DNA of 50,459 nucleotides from Bacillota bacterium (GTDB lineage: Bacteria > Bacillota > UBA4882 > UBA8346): the NCBI GenBank assembly GCA_012728785.1, contig JAAYEK010000285.1:1-50459 (forward strand), given 5' to 3'. Positions 16,892 to 26,386 of this stretch are shown one piece after another (position 1 is the first letter of the stretch; each line of letters opens with the position of its first letter). Made by a program: the position numbers and the translations under genes. Under the pieces are notes generated by a model. That model made no database searches and was not told the DNA's origin. It saw only the letters and a program-made list of their open reading frames with translations.

Positions 16892-17824
16892 TTACTTAGG
16901 TTCAACCTTATCCTGAATGGCGATATCATACTGGGAGTTTAATCTAGTTGTTATGATACAGGTAGAAGCTTTTTCCTTAACTTCGGCGACTGTGATTTCA
17001 GCGATGGGTTCACTAATTTCATCAATTATTTCGCCGGTTAAAGGATCCTTTACGAAATCAAAGATATGATAAACTACAAAGACCATCCCCGGTTTGATCC
17101 CGTCGGAAGAGCCAAGGTTAATATATACTTTTTCGCCGAGAACATAAGCTACCAGACCGGATGTTTCTACCGGTTCTTCGTTTCTGTAAGCCTTTTTCGC
17201 AAGTCCGTTGGCTACTTCGTAAACTGCGTCGCGAAGCGCAATACCGATGTCGGTCTTCCGGAATTCATCGCTCCCAAAAGCGATAGCGTTCCAGTCATAA
17301 ATTAGCCCGAGATTGGTTTGTTTCTTTTCGCCTTTGCCTTTTACCCCGGCAAGAATTTCGGCTGTCGAGGTATCGACCATTCGAGCATCTAGTACTACTC
17401 GGGAAGTGGTGGTTTTGATACCTAAACCGCCTCCCTTGAAAAACGATAGGGCTCCGCCGCCTGATGTTTTAAAGGTAAACTCGGTGATCCTACCCATGAC
17501 CAGATAACGGACACCGAGAATCTTGCCGATTTCCGCCGCTGTCTTCGTATCAACCCGACCACTAGTCCCGAAGTTCTGTTCCTCCAGGACTTTATTCAGT
17601 TGCTCTCTCTCAATTAATCGAAATTTGTTAGTTTCCAACAATGCAGTCACCAATTCATCGGAAACTCCCTCGCCCAGTTTCCAGTTGTTATTCCACCAAC
17701 GTTCCTGAATAGAGCCGTCCTCAAATGGGATAACCGCAATTTTATATTTTTCCGCCCCTTGGGTTGGATAAACCACTAATCCAATTAGTAAGATAATGGA
17801 ACACCATAATAATATTTTTTTCAT
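16892..17824 (-). CDS. CsgG-family exported protein with FlgT-C-like end
   Basis: A 310-residue protein with an N-terminal signal peptide ('ILLWCSIILLIGLVVYPTQGA', no lipobox Cys). Residues about 27-215 match CsgG ('KIAVIPFEDGS', 'LGEGVSDELVTALLETNKFRLIEREQLNKVLEEQ', 'GKILGVRYLVMGRITEF'), the nonameric curli secretion channel family. Residues about 225-310 look like a FlgT C-terminal beta domain ('LVAYVLGEKVYINLGSSDGIKPGMVFVVY'). CsgG channels sit in the outer membrane, so this hints at a second membrane or at a cell-surface use in a spore former. No csgA/B/E/F genes are near. GGAGGAGCTA precedes the ATG. Confidence 0.82.
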   Translation of the reverse strand: MKKILLWCSIILLIGLVVYPTQGAEKYKIAVIPFEDGSIQERWWNNNWKLGEGVSDELVTALLETNKFRLIEREQLNKVLEEQNFGTSGRVDTKTAAEIGKILGVRYLVMGRITEFTFKTSGGGALSFFKGGGLGIKTTTSRVVLDARMVDTSTAEILAGVKGKGEKKQTNLGLIYDWNAIAFGSDEFRKTDIGIALRDAVYEVANGLAKKAYRNEEPVETSGLVAYVLGEKVYINLGSSDGIKPGMVFVVYHIFDFVKDPLTGEIIDEISEPIAEITVAEVKEKASTCIITTRLNSQYDIAIQDKVEPK

Positions 17825-18075
17825 TAGCTCCTCCAGAGAGAAAATAATTAAAATAAATTGATTAAATTATAACATAAAATGCGATCGGCAACAACTTTTT
17901 ACCAGTTGATGAAATTTTTGCGATAAAATTAACTGTTTTGGATAACACTAAAGTTGTTGAAGCTATCATCATCGTTATAATTTGAAAACTCAATCCAATA
18001 AATCATTTTTCCATTTCTGTTGCTGGATAACGGTTTAAACATAGGTTTAATAACAATTCGACAGGTAGGTTAAGA

Positions 18076-18432
18076 ATGTTTTTTTTAATTAGATTTACCT
18101 ATACCGCATTATTGTTAATTTTTATCCAATTATTAATTCCGACTTTTAGCCCGGGGGGGCGTTTTTTAATTCTCTTAATTGCTATTGCCGTAAGTTTCGT
18201 GACAATTTGCTTTCGAAAAATTACCGCCGGGAGAGTAGGAAAAAACCTCCAAGCCCTCTTGAGCGGAACCAATATCATCATAACTCTTTTTTTCTTCGGC
18301 TATTATATTCCCGGAGTGAAGCTGAACTTCCTGGGGATACTAGCTACATATATGGGAGTCTTCTTTTTGGAATTACTGCTTCCAAATGAATGGTATGAAT
18401 TGGTTTACCGAAAATTACCAAAAAAGAATTAA
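18076..18432 (+). CDS. Small membrane protein upstream of gpr
   Basis: A 118-residue protein with about four hydrophobic segments (residues 4-24, 28-47, 62-80 and 84-103) and a basic C-terminus. It lies 36 bases before gpr on the same strand. I do not recognise a family. Only a weak AGG is seen before ATG 18076. Its position suggests expression with gpr in the forespore, but no sequence feature proves this. Confidence 0.55.
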   Translation: MFFLIRFTYTALLLIFIQLLIPTFSPGGRFLILLIAIAVSFVTICFRKITAGRVGKNLQALLSGTNIIITLFFFGYYIPGVKLNFLGILATYMGVFFLELLLPNEWYELVYRKLPKKN

Positions 18433-18468
18433 AATAAAAGCTTTTTAATTGGGGGGAGGAGTTTATTA

Positions 18469-19446
18469 ATGAATTCTCAGGATTTAATGCTACTAGGAGA
18501 AATCCACACCGATTTGGCATTAGAAGCCAAAGAAATGTTTATGCAACGGGGTGGAGCTGAAGAACCTCCAGGAGTCGGGACTGAAACGGAAAGACAAGGC
18601 GATACCGTAATAACCAGAGTTCATATTCAAACTGAAGCAGCCGGAAGAGCCATCAATAAAGTCCCCGGTTTTTATGTGACTTTAGAGGCGCCGGGTTTAC
18701 GGACAACGGATCGGGACCAACATGAAGAGATTGCTTTTTTAACAGCCAAAGAAATTGAAGGATTTATAGGTCGAATCGGAATTAAAGAAGAAGAAACTTG
18801 TCTGGTCGTTGGTTTGGGGAACTGGGATGCCACTCCCGATGCCCTTGGACCGAAAGTAGTCGAGCAAATTTTAGTGACCCGGCATTTAAAATCAATGACA
18901 CCGCCTGAAAAAAAAGGAGGGTTACGCCCGGTTTGTGCCATAGCCCCGGGGGTTCTCGGCAGTACCGGAATGGAGACTGGAGAGATTGTAAAGGGAGTCG
19001 TCCAACGGATTCAACCCCGTTTTATTGTAGTAATTGACGCTTTGGCATCACGGACCACCGGGAGAATGGGGGGAGCGGTCCAAATTGCGGACACGGGGAT
19101 CCATCCCGGTTCCGGATTGGGAAACAAAAGGATCGGTATTACGTCACAAACAATGGGAGTGCCGGTAATCGCTATTGGGGCACCGACCGTGGTGGAAGCG
19201 ACGACTATAGTCCATGACGCTCTGGAGGAGTTGTTTAAAAGTCATCCCGGTATGATTAATCTGAAAGCAATAGATGAAAAAGATTTAATTCAAAGAGTAT
19301 TAACACCCTACATAGGCAGCTTGATTGTTACCCCAAAAGAGGTTGATGTGATGATCGATAGTTTGGCGCGGGTAGTTTCCGGAGCCCTAAATATCGCCTT
19401 ACACCCAGCGGTCAGCCCGGAGGAAGTGTTTAGATATTTGAGTTAA
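18469..19446 (+). CDS. gpr: Spore germination protease GPR
   Basis: A 325-residue A25-family protease that degrades small acid-soluble spore proteins at germination. It is made as an inactive zymogen that cuts off its own propeptide; the cut site matches 'EIH-TDLALEAKE', leaving a 13-residue propeptide. Core motifs agree with B. subtilis GPR: 'CLVVGLGNWDATPDALGPKVVEQILVTRHL' (given in part), 'APGVLGSTGMETGEIVKGVV', 'VIDALASR', 'QIADTGIHPGSGLGNKR' and 'GVPVIAIGAPTVVEATTI'. GGGGGGAGGAG precedes ATG 18469. It is strong evidence for endospore formation. A small CACAAA/TTTGTG hairpin follows the stop. The usual follower spoIIP is not here. Confidence 0.96.
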   Translation: MNSQDLMLLGEIHTDLALEAKEMFMQRGGAEEPPGVGTETERQGDTVITRVHIQTEAAGRAINKVPGFYVTLEAPGLRTTDRDQHEEIAFLTAKEIEGFIGRIGIKEEETCLVVGLGNWDATPDALGPKVVEQILVTRHLKSMTPPEKKGGLRPVCAIAPGVLGSTGMETGEIVKGVVQRIQPRFIVVIDALASRTTGRMGGAVQIADTGIHPGSGLGNKRIGITSQTMGVPVIAIGAPTVVEATTIVHDALEELFKSHPGMINLKAIDEKDLIQRVLTPYIGSLIVTPKEVDVMIDSLARVVSGALNIALHPAVSPEEVFRYLS

Positions 19447-19537
19447 AGGGCACAAACGACTTTGTGATCTTCAACTCAATTTATTAGTTCTAAGGATGAC
19501 TGTTGGCTCATAGTTTTTGCCGGGAGATGATCGGCAA

Positions 19538-20215
19538 ATGCAAATTCAAAATGGCGGTTGGAAAAAGGTTTACTTGTTTTACGGGGTGATCTTCTTTAGC
19601 CTGGGTTTTCTCGGATTCTTATTTAATAGCCGGTTGGCGTTGTCGGAATTAGCCCGGTTTATCTTGGATGATTTTGCGGAAGAACTGGCTGAGGTTGGCG
19701 TGGTTCGTTCCCGGAAAAGCCGGGTGGTCACGGTTGACAATTACCGGTTATCTACAGCCGTTTTAATTAGCCGGGCTGACAATGGGGGACCCCAGTACAA
19801 GGCAACAGTTGAACGAATCTATGAAACAATGGCGCAAAAAATCCAGGTTGTACATTATCCGGCTTCTGACGCAGAATGGCTTACTTCTCCTGAGATCCGA
19901 TCATTAATTGCGGAAAACCGATTTTTAATTGGAGTGGAAAGCTCCAGTGCAATAGCTGCTGCAGATGGACTTAGTATCATTTTTACTCTTCCACGATCGA
20001 TGGTTCTCAATTTGCTCGAGAAATTAGCAACTCAAAACCCGGAGTTACCATTATTTGAACTGGGGCAAATCAACTCCCCGTCCAGCTCTTTATATCGCTT
20101 TAGTTATCTGAAGCCGTCTGTTTCCAATATCCATTGGATGAAGGTAATCGACGCCTTAGTAGAGACTTGGGAAACAATGGGCTATCAAAGAGTGGATCGA
20201 ACTGCTTCATTTTAG
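19538..20215 (+). CDS. Single-span membrane protein, unknown
   Basis: A 225-residue protein with one membrane span near the N-terminus (VYLFYGVIFFSLGFLGFLF) and an external or forespore-facing domain of about 190 residues with no recognised fold. ATG 19538 is preferred because GGGAGA at 19522 is its only ribosome site; TTG 19517 would add seven residues. In many Bacillota spoIIP follows gpr, but this protein lacks the SpoIIP amidase motifs (no HTHG, no conserved Glu). Its place after gpr and before another single-span protein suggests a sporulation role, as inference only. Confidence 0.6.
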   Translation: MQIQNGGWKKVYLFYGVIFFSLGFLGFLFNSRLALSELARFILDDFAEELAEVGVVRSRKSRVVTVDNYRLSTAVLISRADNGGPQYKATVERIYETMAQKIQVVHYPASDAEWLTSPEIRSLIAENRFLIGVESSSAIAAADGLSIIFTLPRSMVLNLLEKLATQNPELPLFELGQINSPSSSLYRFSYLKPSVSNIHWMKVIDALVETWETMGYQRVDRTASF

Positions 20216-20264
20216 TTTTAGAGGTGCCACTGAACCTATTAATTCAAAAACGGGGGAAGAAACG

Positions 20265-20597
20265 GTGAGAGTTTTTAGCATTATTACTTTGATTCTATTG
20301 TGGATCATCACAATTTTGGGTTTTGGCTATTATACTGTTTTTTCTAACTTGGGTTCAATTTTAACAGCCGATCATTCCAAACTTAATTGCCGGTTGGTTT
20401 CGGATGGGGTAAGGCTGAATTTGGGAGACTCAGTTGAAGTAATTAACTTTAAATTTCCGTTACAATGGAAAAAAGGAGACGATCATTGGTTGGTCCAAAC
20501 CAGCCGTGGTTCAGTCTCTTTTTCACTTAAACCCAGACTTCGAATTGAATTGAAAACCCTGGACCGGAGAAGGAGTTCCCAGAAGAAAGGTGAATAA
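20265..20597 (+). CDS. Small single-span membrane protein, unknown
   Basis: A 110-residue protein starting with GTG. Residues 4-26 form a membrane span (FSIITLILLWIITILGFGYYTVF), followed by a small beta-rich tail ending in a basic stretch (RRRSSQKKGE). GGGGGAAG lies 5 bases before the GTG. It lies 49 bases after the previous gene and 47 before murJ, so all may share one transcript. No family recognised. Confidence 0.55.
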   Translation: MRVFSIITLILLWIITILGFGYYTVFSNLGSILTADHSKLNCRLVSDGVRLNLGDSVEVINFKFPLQWKKGDDHWLVQTSRGSVSFSLKPRLRIELKTLDRRRSSQKKGE

Positions 20598-20644
20598 TAA
20601 TAGCGCTTTGGATAAATTGCTTCAAACCGGAAAGGGGCAACCTT

Positions 20645-22228
20645 ATGAGTGATAATGTGATGGAAAAAGCCGCAAAAGCCGCAGGAATGATTTCCTTTTT
20701 ATTTTTAATAAGCCGGATTTTGGGTTTCATTAGGGAAAATTTATCAGGCCGTCTTTTTAATCGGTTTGAAACCGATTCATTTATTGCCGCTTTTATTATC
20801 CCGGACACTATGTATTATCTTTTAGTGGGCGGCGCGCTTTCGGCGGCGTTCATTCCGATTTTCACCGAGTATTTGACTAAAGGCGAGGAAGAGGAAGGTT
20901 GGAAAGTAGCCAGTACCTTTATTAATATTACCGTAATGCTCCTGGGAATCTTTACGGTTTTAGGAATGACCTTCGCCAAGGGAGTGGCTTTATGGGAAGC
21001 GCCTCATTTTGAAGCTGAAAAGATGCTTTTATTGGTCAAGCTTACGCGGATCATGTTTCCGGCGGTTTGTTTTACCGCTTTGGCCGGATTGATGGGCGGA
21101 GTTTTAAATTCTCATAAGCATTTTTTAGCCCCGGCATTGGGGCCGGTATTTTATAATATTGCTATTATTTTTGGGGCTTTTTGGCTAGGACCGATTTATG
21201 GGATCACCGGAATGGCTATTGGAGTAGTAGTTGGAGCGATCATGAATTTCTTAATTCAGATGGTTTTTGTAAGAAAAGTAGGCGGGCACCGGTTTCGTTT
21301 CGGCTATATTGATTTGAAGAACCCCGGATTTCACCGGATGTTGATCTTGATGGTACCGGCTTTAATCGGCCTTTCAGCTACACACATTAATGTATGGATT
21401 ACTAACGTTATGGCGTCTTCTTTACCGGAAGGCAGCATTACCGCCCTGCGTTTTGCCAACCGGTTGATTTTATTGCCAATTGGTATTTTTGCGTCAAGTA
21501 TTGCAATGGCTTTCTTCCCGATGCTCTCCGGATTGGTTGCTGAGCAGAAAATGGATACTTTTAAGGACACTCTTTCATTATCGCTCCGTTCAATCTTTTT
21601 TCTCATGCTACCAGCTGCGGTAGGTTTAATCGTCCTGGGAGAACCGATCGTCAGAATACTGTTTGAAGGCCAAAAATTCACAGCTCAAGATACTGCGCTG
21701 ACGACTTATGCGTTAATTTTTTATAGTTTGGCCCTTTTTGCCCATGCGGCTATTATAATGCTACCTAGGGCTTTTTATGCGTTGCAAGATACGGTAACCC
21801 CGGTTTTGGCGAGTGTAGTCTCGGTTTCCATCAGTATTTTATTGAATTGGATTTTTCTCAGATACACTTCTTTAGGTGTTGGTGGGTTCGCGCTCTCTTT
21901 TTCAATAATGGGCTTAATCAATATGTTACTTCTAATGGAAATCCTCCGTCGTAAAATCAATGGAATTAGGGGTAACGTCATAATGAAATCTTTTTTAAAA
22001 ACATTGACGGCTTCGTTAGTAATGGGAGTAGCGGTTTTGATAACCGCTAAAATATCCGGGGTCTTAAGTAATCGGTTGGGGTTGAGTAGTCATGGAGAGG
22101 CGGCTATTATTGTAGTTGCCGGAATAACAGTTGGAGTCGCGGCTTTTTTCATAACGGCCTGGTTTTTAAAAATGGACGAATTAACAATGTCCATTCGCTT
22201 AATTAAGGGTAAGTTGCTAAAACGGTAG
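20645..22228 (+). CDS. murJ: Lipid II flippase MurJ (MviN family)
   Basis: A 527-residue polytopic protein with about 14 membrane segments, the size and pattern of MurJ/MviN. Landmarks are 'ISFLFLISRILGFIRENL' at the N-terminus, 'FIAAFIIPDTMYYLLVGGALSAAFIPIFTEYL' (quoted in part), 'PRAFYALQDTVTPVLASVVSV' and the 'FEGQKFTAQDT' loop. MurJ carries lipid II across the cytoplasmic membrane for peptidoglycan assembly. In spore formers a paralogue may act in cortex synthesis; with gpr three genes upstream this copy could be such a one, though this cannot be told from sequence. GGAAAGGGG precedes ATG 20645. Confidence 0.9.
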   Translation: MSDNVMEKAAKAAGMISFLFLISRILGFIRENLSGRLFNRFETDSFIAAFIIPDTMYYLLVGGALSAAFIPIFTEYLTKGEEEEGWKVASTFINITVMLLGIFTVLGMTFAKGVALWEAPHFEAEKMLLLVKLTRIMFPAVCFTALAGLMGGVLNSHKHFLAPALGPVFYNIAIIFGAFWLGPIYGITGMAIGVVVGAIMNFLIQMVFVRKVGGHRFRFGYIDLKNPGFHRMLILMVPALIGLSATHINVWITNVMASSLPEGSITALRFANRLILLPIGIFASSIAMAFFPMLSGLVAEQKMDTFKDTLSLSLRSIFFLMLPAAVGLIVLGEPIVRILFEGQKFTAQDTALTTYALIFYSLALFAHAAIIMLPRAFYALQDTVTPVLASVVSVSISILLNWIFLRYTSLGVGGFALSFSIMGLINMLLLMEILRRKINGIRGNVIMKSFLKTLTASLVMGVAVLITAKISGVLSNRLGLSSHGEAAIIVVAGITVGVAAFFITAWFLKMDELTMSIRLIKGKLLKR

Positions 22229-22237
22229 GAAGGTAGG

Positions 22238-22972
22238 GTGAAAGTCATGGATTTGATCCATATTTTCGGACAATCTTTTTTAATGGGGTTGTCGGGGTCG
22301 ATGGCGCCTGGTCCCTTGTTAACCTATAATATTCAGCTTACATGCAAAAAAGGCTTTTGGAGCGGACCAAAATTGATTTTGGGTCATGTGATTTTGGAAG
22401 CTGTTTTAATCATGGGATTAATATGGGGACTAGGGGATTTTATTCGGTTACCGGTGACCCAGATCATTATCGGCTTGTTAGGTGGGATAATGCTGATTTG
22501 GATGGGTTACGATTTGGTTTTTAAAGAAAGCAGAAATGGTAGTATCTCATCAACTCTGGAGATTGCCGCTGCTGCTGAAACCGCTCCGACGACTAGAATG
22601 ACTGATTTAAACCCGGTCTTGGCGGGAATGGTCATTTCAATTAGTAACCCTTATTGGTTAATGTGGTGGGTTATGGTTGGACTGGCTATTATTACTCAAG
22701 CTTTGAATTTCGGCTGGGTTGGGATCCTAGTATTTTATTTGGGACACTCCTTGTCGGACCTTGGGTGGTATAGTTTGATATCAGGAGCGTTGGTTAAAGG
22801 ACGGCGTTTTCTTTCCGACCGGATATACCGCGGGCTCTTGTTTGTTTGTGGACTATTCTTATTCATCATGGCGTTAATTTTTATATATGACGCTTTTGAT
22901 TTGTTAGGAATCATCCCTATTTTTTTAAAACGGACTGTGGACCTTTTTCAACAATTAAGAAGTATGGTTTAA
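22238..22972 (+). CDS. LysE-family amino-acid exporter
   Basis: A 244-residue membrane protein with about six spans. The N-terminal 'GLSGSMAPGPLLTYNIQLTCKKGFWSGP' (in part) is the hallmark of LysE/RhtB translocators, and 'ISNPYWLMWW' marks the second conserved half. These proteins export amino acids or related metabolites; the substrate is unknown. GTG 22238 or ATG 22247 could be the start; AGGAAGGT lies just upstream of both. It is 9 bases after murJ, so probably co-transcribed, and is followed by a terminator. Confidence 0.85.
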   Translation: MKVMDLIHIFGQSFLMGLSGSMAPGPLLTYNIQLTCKKGFWSGPKLILGHVILEAVLIMGLIWGLGDFIRLPVTQIIIGLLGGIMLIWMGYDLVFKESRNGSISSTLEIAAAAETAPTTRMTDLNPVLAGMVISISNPYWLMWWVMVGLAIITQALNFGWVGILVFYLGHSLSDLGWYSLISGALVKGRRFLSDRIYRGLLFVCGLFLFIMALIFIYDAFDLLGIIPIFLKRTVDLFQQLRSMV

Positions 22973-23003
22973 ACCCGAAAATTATGTTATGATATGGTGA
23001 AAG

Positions 23004-23040
23004 AGGTTGCCGCTAAGATGATAACAGGGCGACCTTTTTT
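23004..23040 (+). terminator. Rho-independent terminator after the LysE-type gene
   Basis: AGGTTGCC pairs with GGCGACCT (one G-U) over a 16-base loop and runs into six T residues. It ends the murJ-lysE-like transcript. Confidence 0.75.
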
Positions 23041-23085
23041 GGTATTAGTTAACCGAGTAGGGGTTAGATTATTCGAGGTGTATTT

Positions 23086-24417
23086 GTGGGTAACATCGAA
23101 TTGAAATGGTCGGATATTCCTTTGTTTAAAGGGTTAAGTAGCGCGGAGATTGTTCAAGTGATTTGCGCCGGTAAGGTTTTAAAATTACAAGCCGGTGAAT
23201 ATGTATTTCGGGCTGGAGATGAAGGAAATGAAATGTATGTAATCATTTCCGGTTCGGTTCGAGTAGAAACCCTGATCGGCGGCTCCCGGCAAGAATTGGC
23301 CCGATTTAACACCGGGCAGATCTTTGGCGAAATTGCTTTTGTAGCCAACGTATTACGTACTGCCGACATTATCGCGATTGAAGAGTTGGAGATTTTAGAA
23401 ATATCGGAACCGTTTTTCCAAGAATTAACCCTTAAGTTACCCCAAACCGCGGCGGAAATCTTGGTCAACCTTTCGAAAACTCTCTGTGAAAGATTGGCTA
23501 ATACCACTCGCTCTTGGATTGATTCCGAATATGAGAACATTTTAATTCTCTTTCAAACCTTAGCTTTGGAAACTGAGCTCAATAGTGTCTTTGATAAATT
23601 TAGCACCGCCTTGGTCAAGGCCTTACCAAGAATTGGAGCAGTTGAAATTTTTGTCGAGGGCAATCATTTTTTATGGACAAGTCCCGGATTTGAGCCTTGC
23701 CATCTTGATTTTGATTTTTTGGAGAAGCAGCATGAATTGCTGGTGGACGAAACAAACTTTATGACAATTAATCCAATCGAAATCAAAGGCCGTTCCACCG
23801 GTTACCTACTAATATTCCAAGAACCGGGAAGACCATTCTCCGCCAAGGAACTCGATCTATTAACTAAAGTTACAACCCAGTTGGGACTGGTAGTCGATCG
23901 GATGTTGCTTAATGAAGAGACCAAAGTTCTGGCTACTATTGATCCCCTTACAGGCCTTAATAACCGGTATAACTTTACAAAGGAAATGGCTAAGGAAATT
24001 AACCGGGCGCGTCGATTTGGTTTGCCATTATCATTACTAATGGGCGACCTGGACCATTTTAAAAAGGTGAACGATACCTACGGACATCTGGCCGGTGATG
24101 AGACGCTACGCAAAGTCGCAGCTCTGATCTGCGAGTCAGTACGAAATATTGATATTGCCTGCCGTTATGGCGGAGAAGAATTTGCGGTGCTATTACCCAT
24201 GATTGACCAGGCAGGAGCTTTGAAGATTGCCGAACGGTTACGTCAAAATATTGAGGAGTTGAAAATAGAGTTTAACGAGTTGGTCATTGAGATTACCATT
24301 AGCATTGGTGTGGCTACCTATCAAAGAGAAAGCGCCGCGCGTTTTTTTGAAAGAGCGGATCAGGCTGCTTATCAGTCTAAAATAGAAGGGAGAAACAGAG
24401 TTTCCGTAGCTAAGTAA
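23086..24417 (+). CDS. cNMP-binding / GGDEF diguanylate cyclase
   Basis: A 443-residue signalling protein. Residues about 8-120 are a cyclic-nucleotide-binding domain of CRP type ('FRAGDEGNEMYVIISGSVRVE', 'IFGEIAFV'). Residues about 150-275 form a GAF-like sensor. Residues about 280-440 are a GGDEF domain with an intact active site 'CRYGGEEFAVLLP' and an inhibitory RxxD site (RNID, five residues upstream), so it should make cyclic di-GMP from two GTP and be product-inhibited. The cNMP domain lacks the Glu-x-x-x-x-x-x-Arg-Ser-Ala of cAMP binders ('IFGEIAFVANVLRTAD'), so the ligand is open. GTG start with GAGGTG five bases upstream. Confidence 0.92.
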   Translation: MGNIELKWSDIPLFKGLSSAEIVQVICAGKVLKLQAGEYVFRAGDEGNEMYVIISGSVRVETLIGGSRQELARFNTGQIFGEIAFVANVLRTADIIAIEELEILEISEPFFQELTLKLPQTAAEILVNLSKTLCERLANTTRSWIDSEYENILILFQTLALETELNSVFDKFSTALVKALPRIGAVEIFVEGNHFLWTSPGFEPCHLDFDFLEKQHELLVDETNFMTINPIEIKGRSTGYLLIFQEPGRPFSAKELDLLTKVTTQLGLVVDRMLLNEETKVLATIDPLTGLNNRYNFTKEMAKEINRARRFGLPLSLLMGDLDHFKKVNDTYGHLAGDETLRKVAALICESVRNIDIACRYGGEEFAVLLPMIDQAGALKIAERLRQNIEELKIEFNELVIEITISIGVATYQRESAARFFERADQAAYQSKIEGRNRVSVAK

Positions 24418-24505
24418 CTTTGGGAAGTTATTTATTGCTCGTCAAGCCGCTAAATGATATAATACCGATTGATTAATTATCTATTCAATCTTTGGAGGAA
24501 TTTTT

Positions 24506-26304
24506 TTGATTCAAACCAACATCAGAAACTTTTGTATTATCGCCCATATTGATCATGGAAAATCTACCTTAGCCGATCGTTTATTGGAATATACCGGCGC
24601 CTTAAGTCAAAGGGAAATGGCTGAACAAGTTTTGGATTCAATGGATCTGGAGCGGGAACGGGGTATTACCATAAAGGCCCAGGCGGTCCGGCTTGAATAT
24701 CAAGCAAAGAATGGCCAAAAATATTTATTAAACCTAATCGATACTCCGGGGCATGTTGATTTCAATTATGAAGTTTCCCGCTCTCTAGCAGCTTGCGACG
24801 GCGTTTTGTTGGTAGTTGACGCTACCCAGGGGTTGAGGCGCAAACTATCGCCAATCTTTATCTGGCCTTGGAACAAGATTTGGATATCATTCCGGTCATC
24901 AATAAAGTCGATTTACCCAGCGCTGAACCGGAAAGAGTTAAAGACGAACTAAAGGAGATCATCGGTCTCGATCCGGATGATTGTGTGCTGGCCAGCGCTA
25001 AAACCGGTTTGGGTACTGAAGATATTTTGGAAGCCATTGTTCAACGTATTAAACCTCCTAAGGGTGATCCACGATTGCCTTTACGGGCGCTCATCTTTGA
25101 TTCGCTCTTCGACTCTTACCGGGGAGTAATCGCCTATATCCGGATTTTCGAAGGCAAACTGAAAGTTGGCCAAAAGATTCGGATGATGGCCACTAATAAA
25201 GAATTTGAAGTGACTGAGCTGGGCACTTTCCGGCCGATGATGACTTCCGCTCAAGAATTATTAGCCGGCGAAGTGGGTTTTGTAATCGCCTCCATGAAGA
25301 ATGTCAAAGATGTACAAGTTGGCGACAGCATAACTTTGGTAGATAACCCTGCTGTTACTCCCTTGCCGGGTTACCGTCCAATACAGCCAATGGTCTATTG
25401 CGGCTTATACCCGGTTGATAACGCCGCCTATGGAGAATTACGCGATGCTTTGGAAAAGTTAAAACTTAACGATGCTTCTTTGGTTTTTGAACCTGAGAAT
25501 TCGGCGGCTTTAGGGTTTGGGTTTCGTTGCGGTTTTTTAGGGCTGTTGCATATGGAGATTATTCAGGAAAGGTTGGAACGGGAATATGATCTGAATCTGA
25601 TCGCTACCGCTCCTAGTGTTGTTTATAAAGTGTTTCTAACTGATGGCAGTATGAAAATGATCTCCAACCCGGCTGAAATGCCGGAAACTACTAATTTGGA
25701 TCATATTGAGGAACCGTATGTCAAAGCCACCATCATTTTACCCAGCGAATATGTGGGGACGGTAATGGAGTTGTGCCAAGACAAACGGGGCCAATTTGTC
25801 AACATGGAATATCTAACGGAAGCAAGGGTAATGCTCACTTACGATCTTCCTTTATCCGAAATTCTATTGGACTTTTTTGATAAGCTTAAATCCCGTTCCC
25901 GGGGTTATGCCTCATTGGACTATGAATATACCGATCATCGGGAATCGAACCTGGTGAAATTGGATATTCTCTTAAACAATAAAGCCGTGGACGCTTTGTC
26001 GGCCATTGTCCACCGGGACAAATCTTATCAGCGGGGAAGACAACTCACGGAGAAATTAAAAGAGATCATTCCCAGGCAGTTATTTGAAGTACCGATCCAG
26101 GCAACGGTTGGGACTAAGGTAATCGCTAGACAAACGGTGAAAGCCGTGCGTAAGGATGTATTGGCCAAGTGTTATGGTGGAGATATTTCCCGGAAACGAA
26201 AGCTTCTTGAGAAACAAAAGGAAGGTAAGAAGCGGATGAAACAACTGGGAACGGTGGAAGTCCCCCAGGAAGCATTTTTAGCGGTATTAAAGATCGAAGA
26301 TTAA
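24506..26304 (+). pseudogene. lepA: Elongation factor 4 (LepA), one-base frameshift
   Basis: Together the two frames encode a full-length LepA of about 599 residues, the translational GTPase that remodels stalled or mis-translocated ribosomes. The first frame (24506-24952, TTG start, GGAGG seven bases upstream) has the G1 'AHIDHGKST' and G3 '[15 protein letters not shown]'. It goes out of frame at 24829-24840: 'QGLRRKL' should read '[18 protein letters not shown]', which one extra G in the run CAGGGG would restore. The second frame (from about 24836, annotated ATG 24868) has G4 'NKVDLPSA', domain II and the LepA C-terminal domain ending '[10 protein letters not shown]'. Everything else is intact, so either a recent mutation or a homopolymer sequencing error. 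Confidence 0.93.
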
Positions 26305-26319
26305 TGATTCAAATGGAGG

Positions 26320-26356
26320 GGGGCTGTCGCAAAGTGCAATATTTTGTTACAGCCCC
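26320..26356. terminator. Bidirectional hairpin between lepA and the epimerase-like gene
   Basis: GGGGCTGT and ACAGCCCC form a perfect 8-bp stem with a 21-base loop between two convergent genes. No clear T-run on either side, so its strength as a terminator is uncertain. Confidence 0.55.
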
Positions 26357-26386
26357 GTAGCAATATTATATCGATGATTCACCGAG

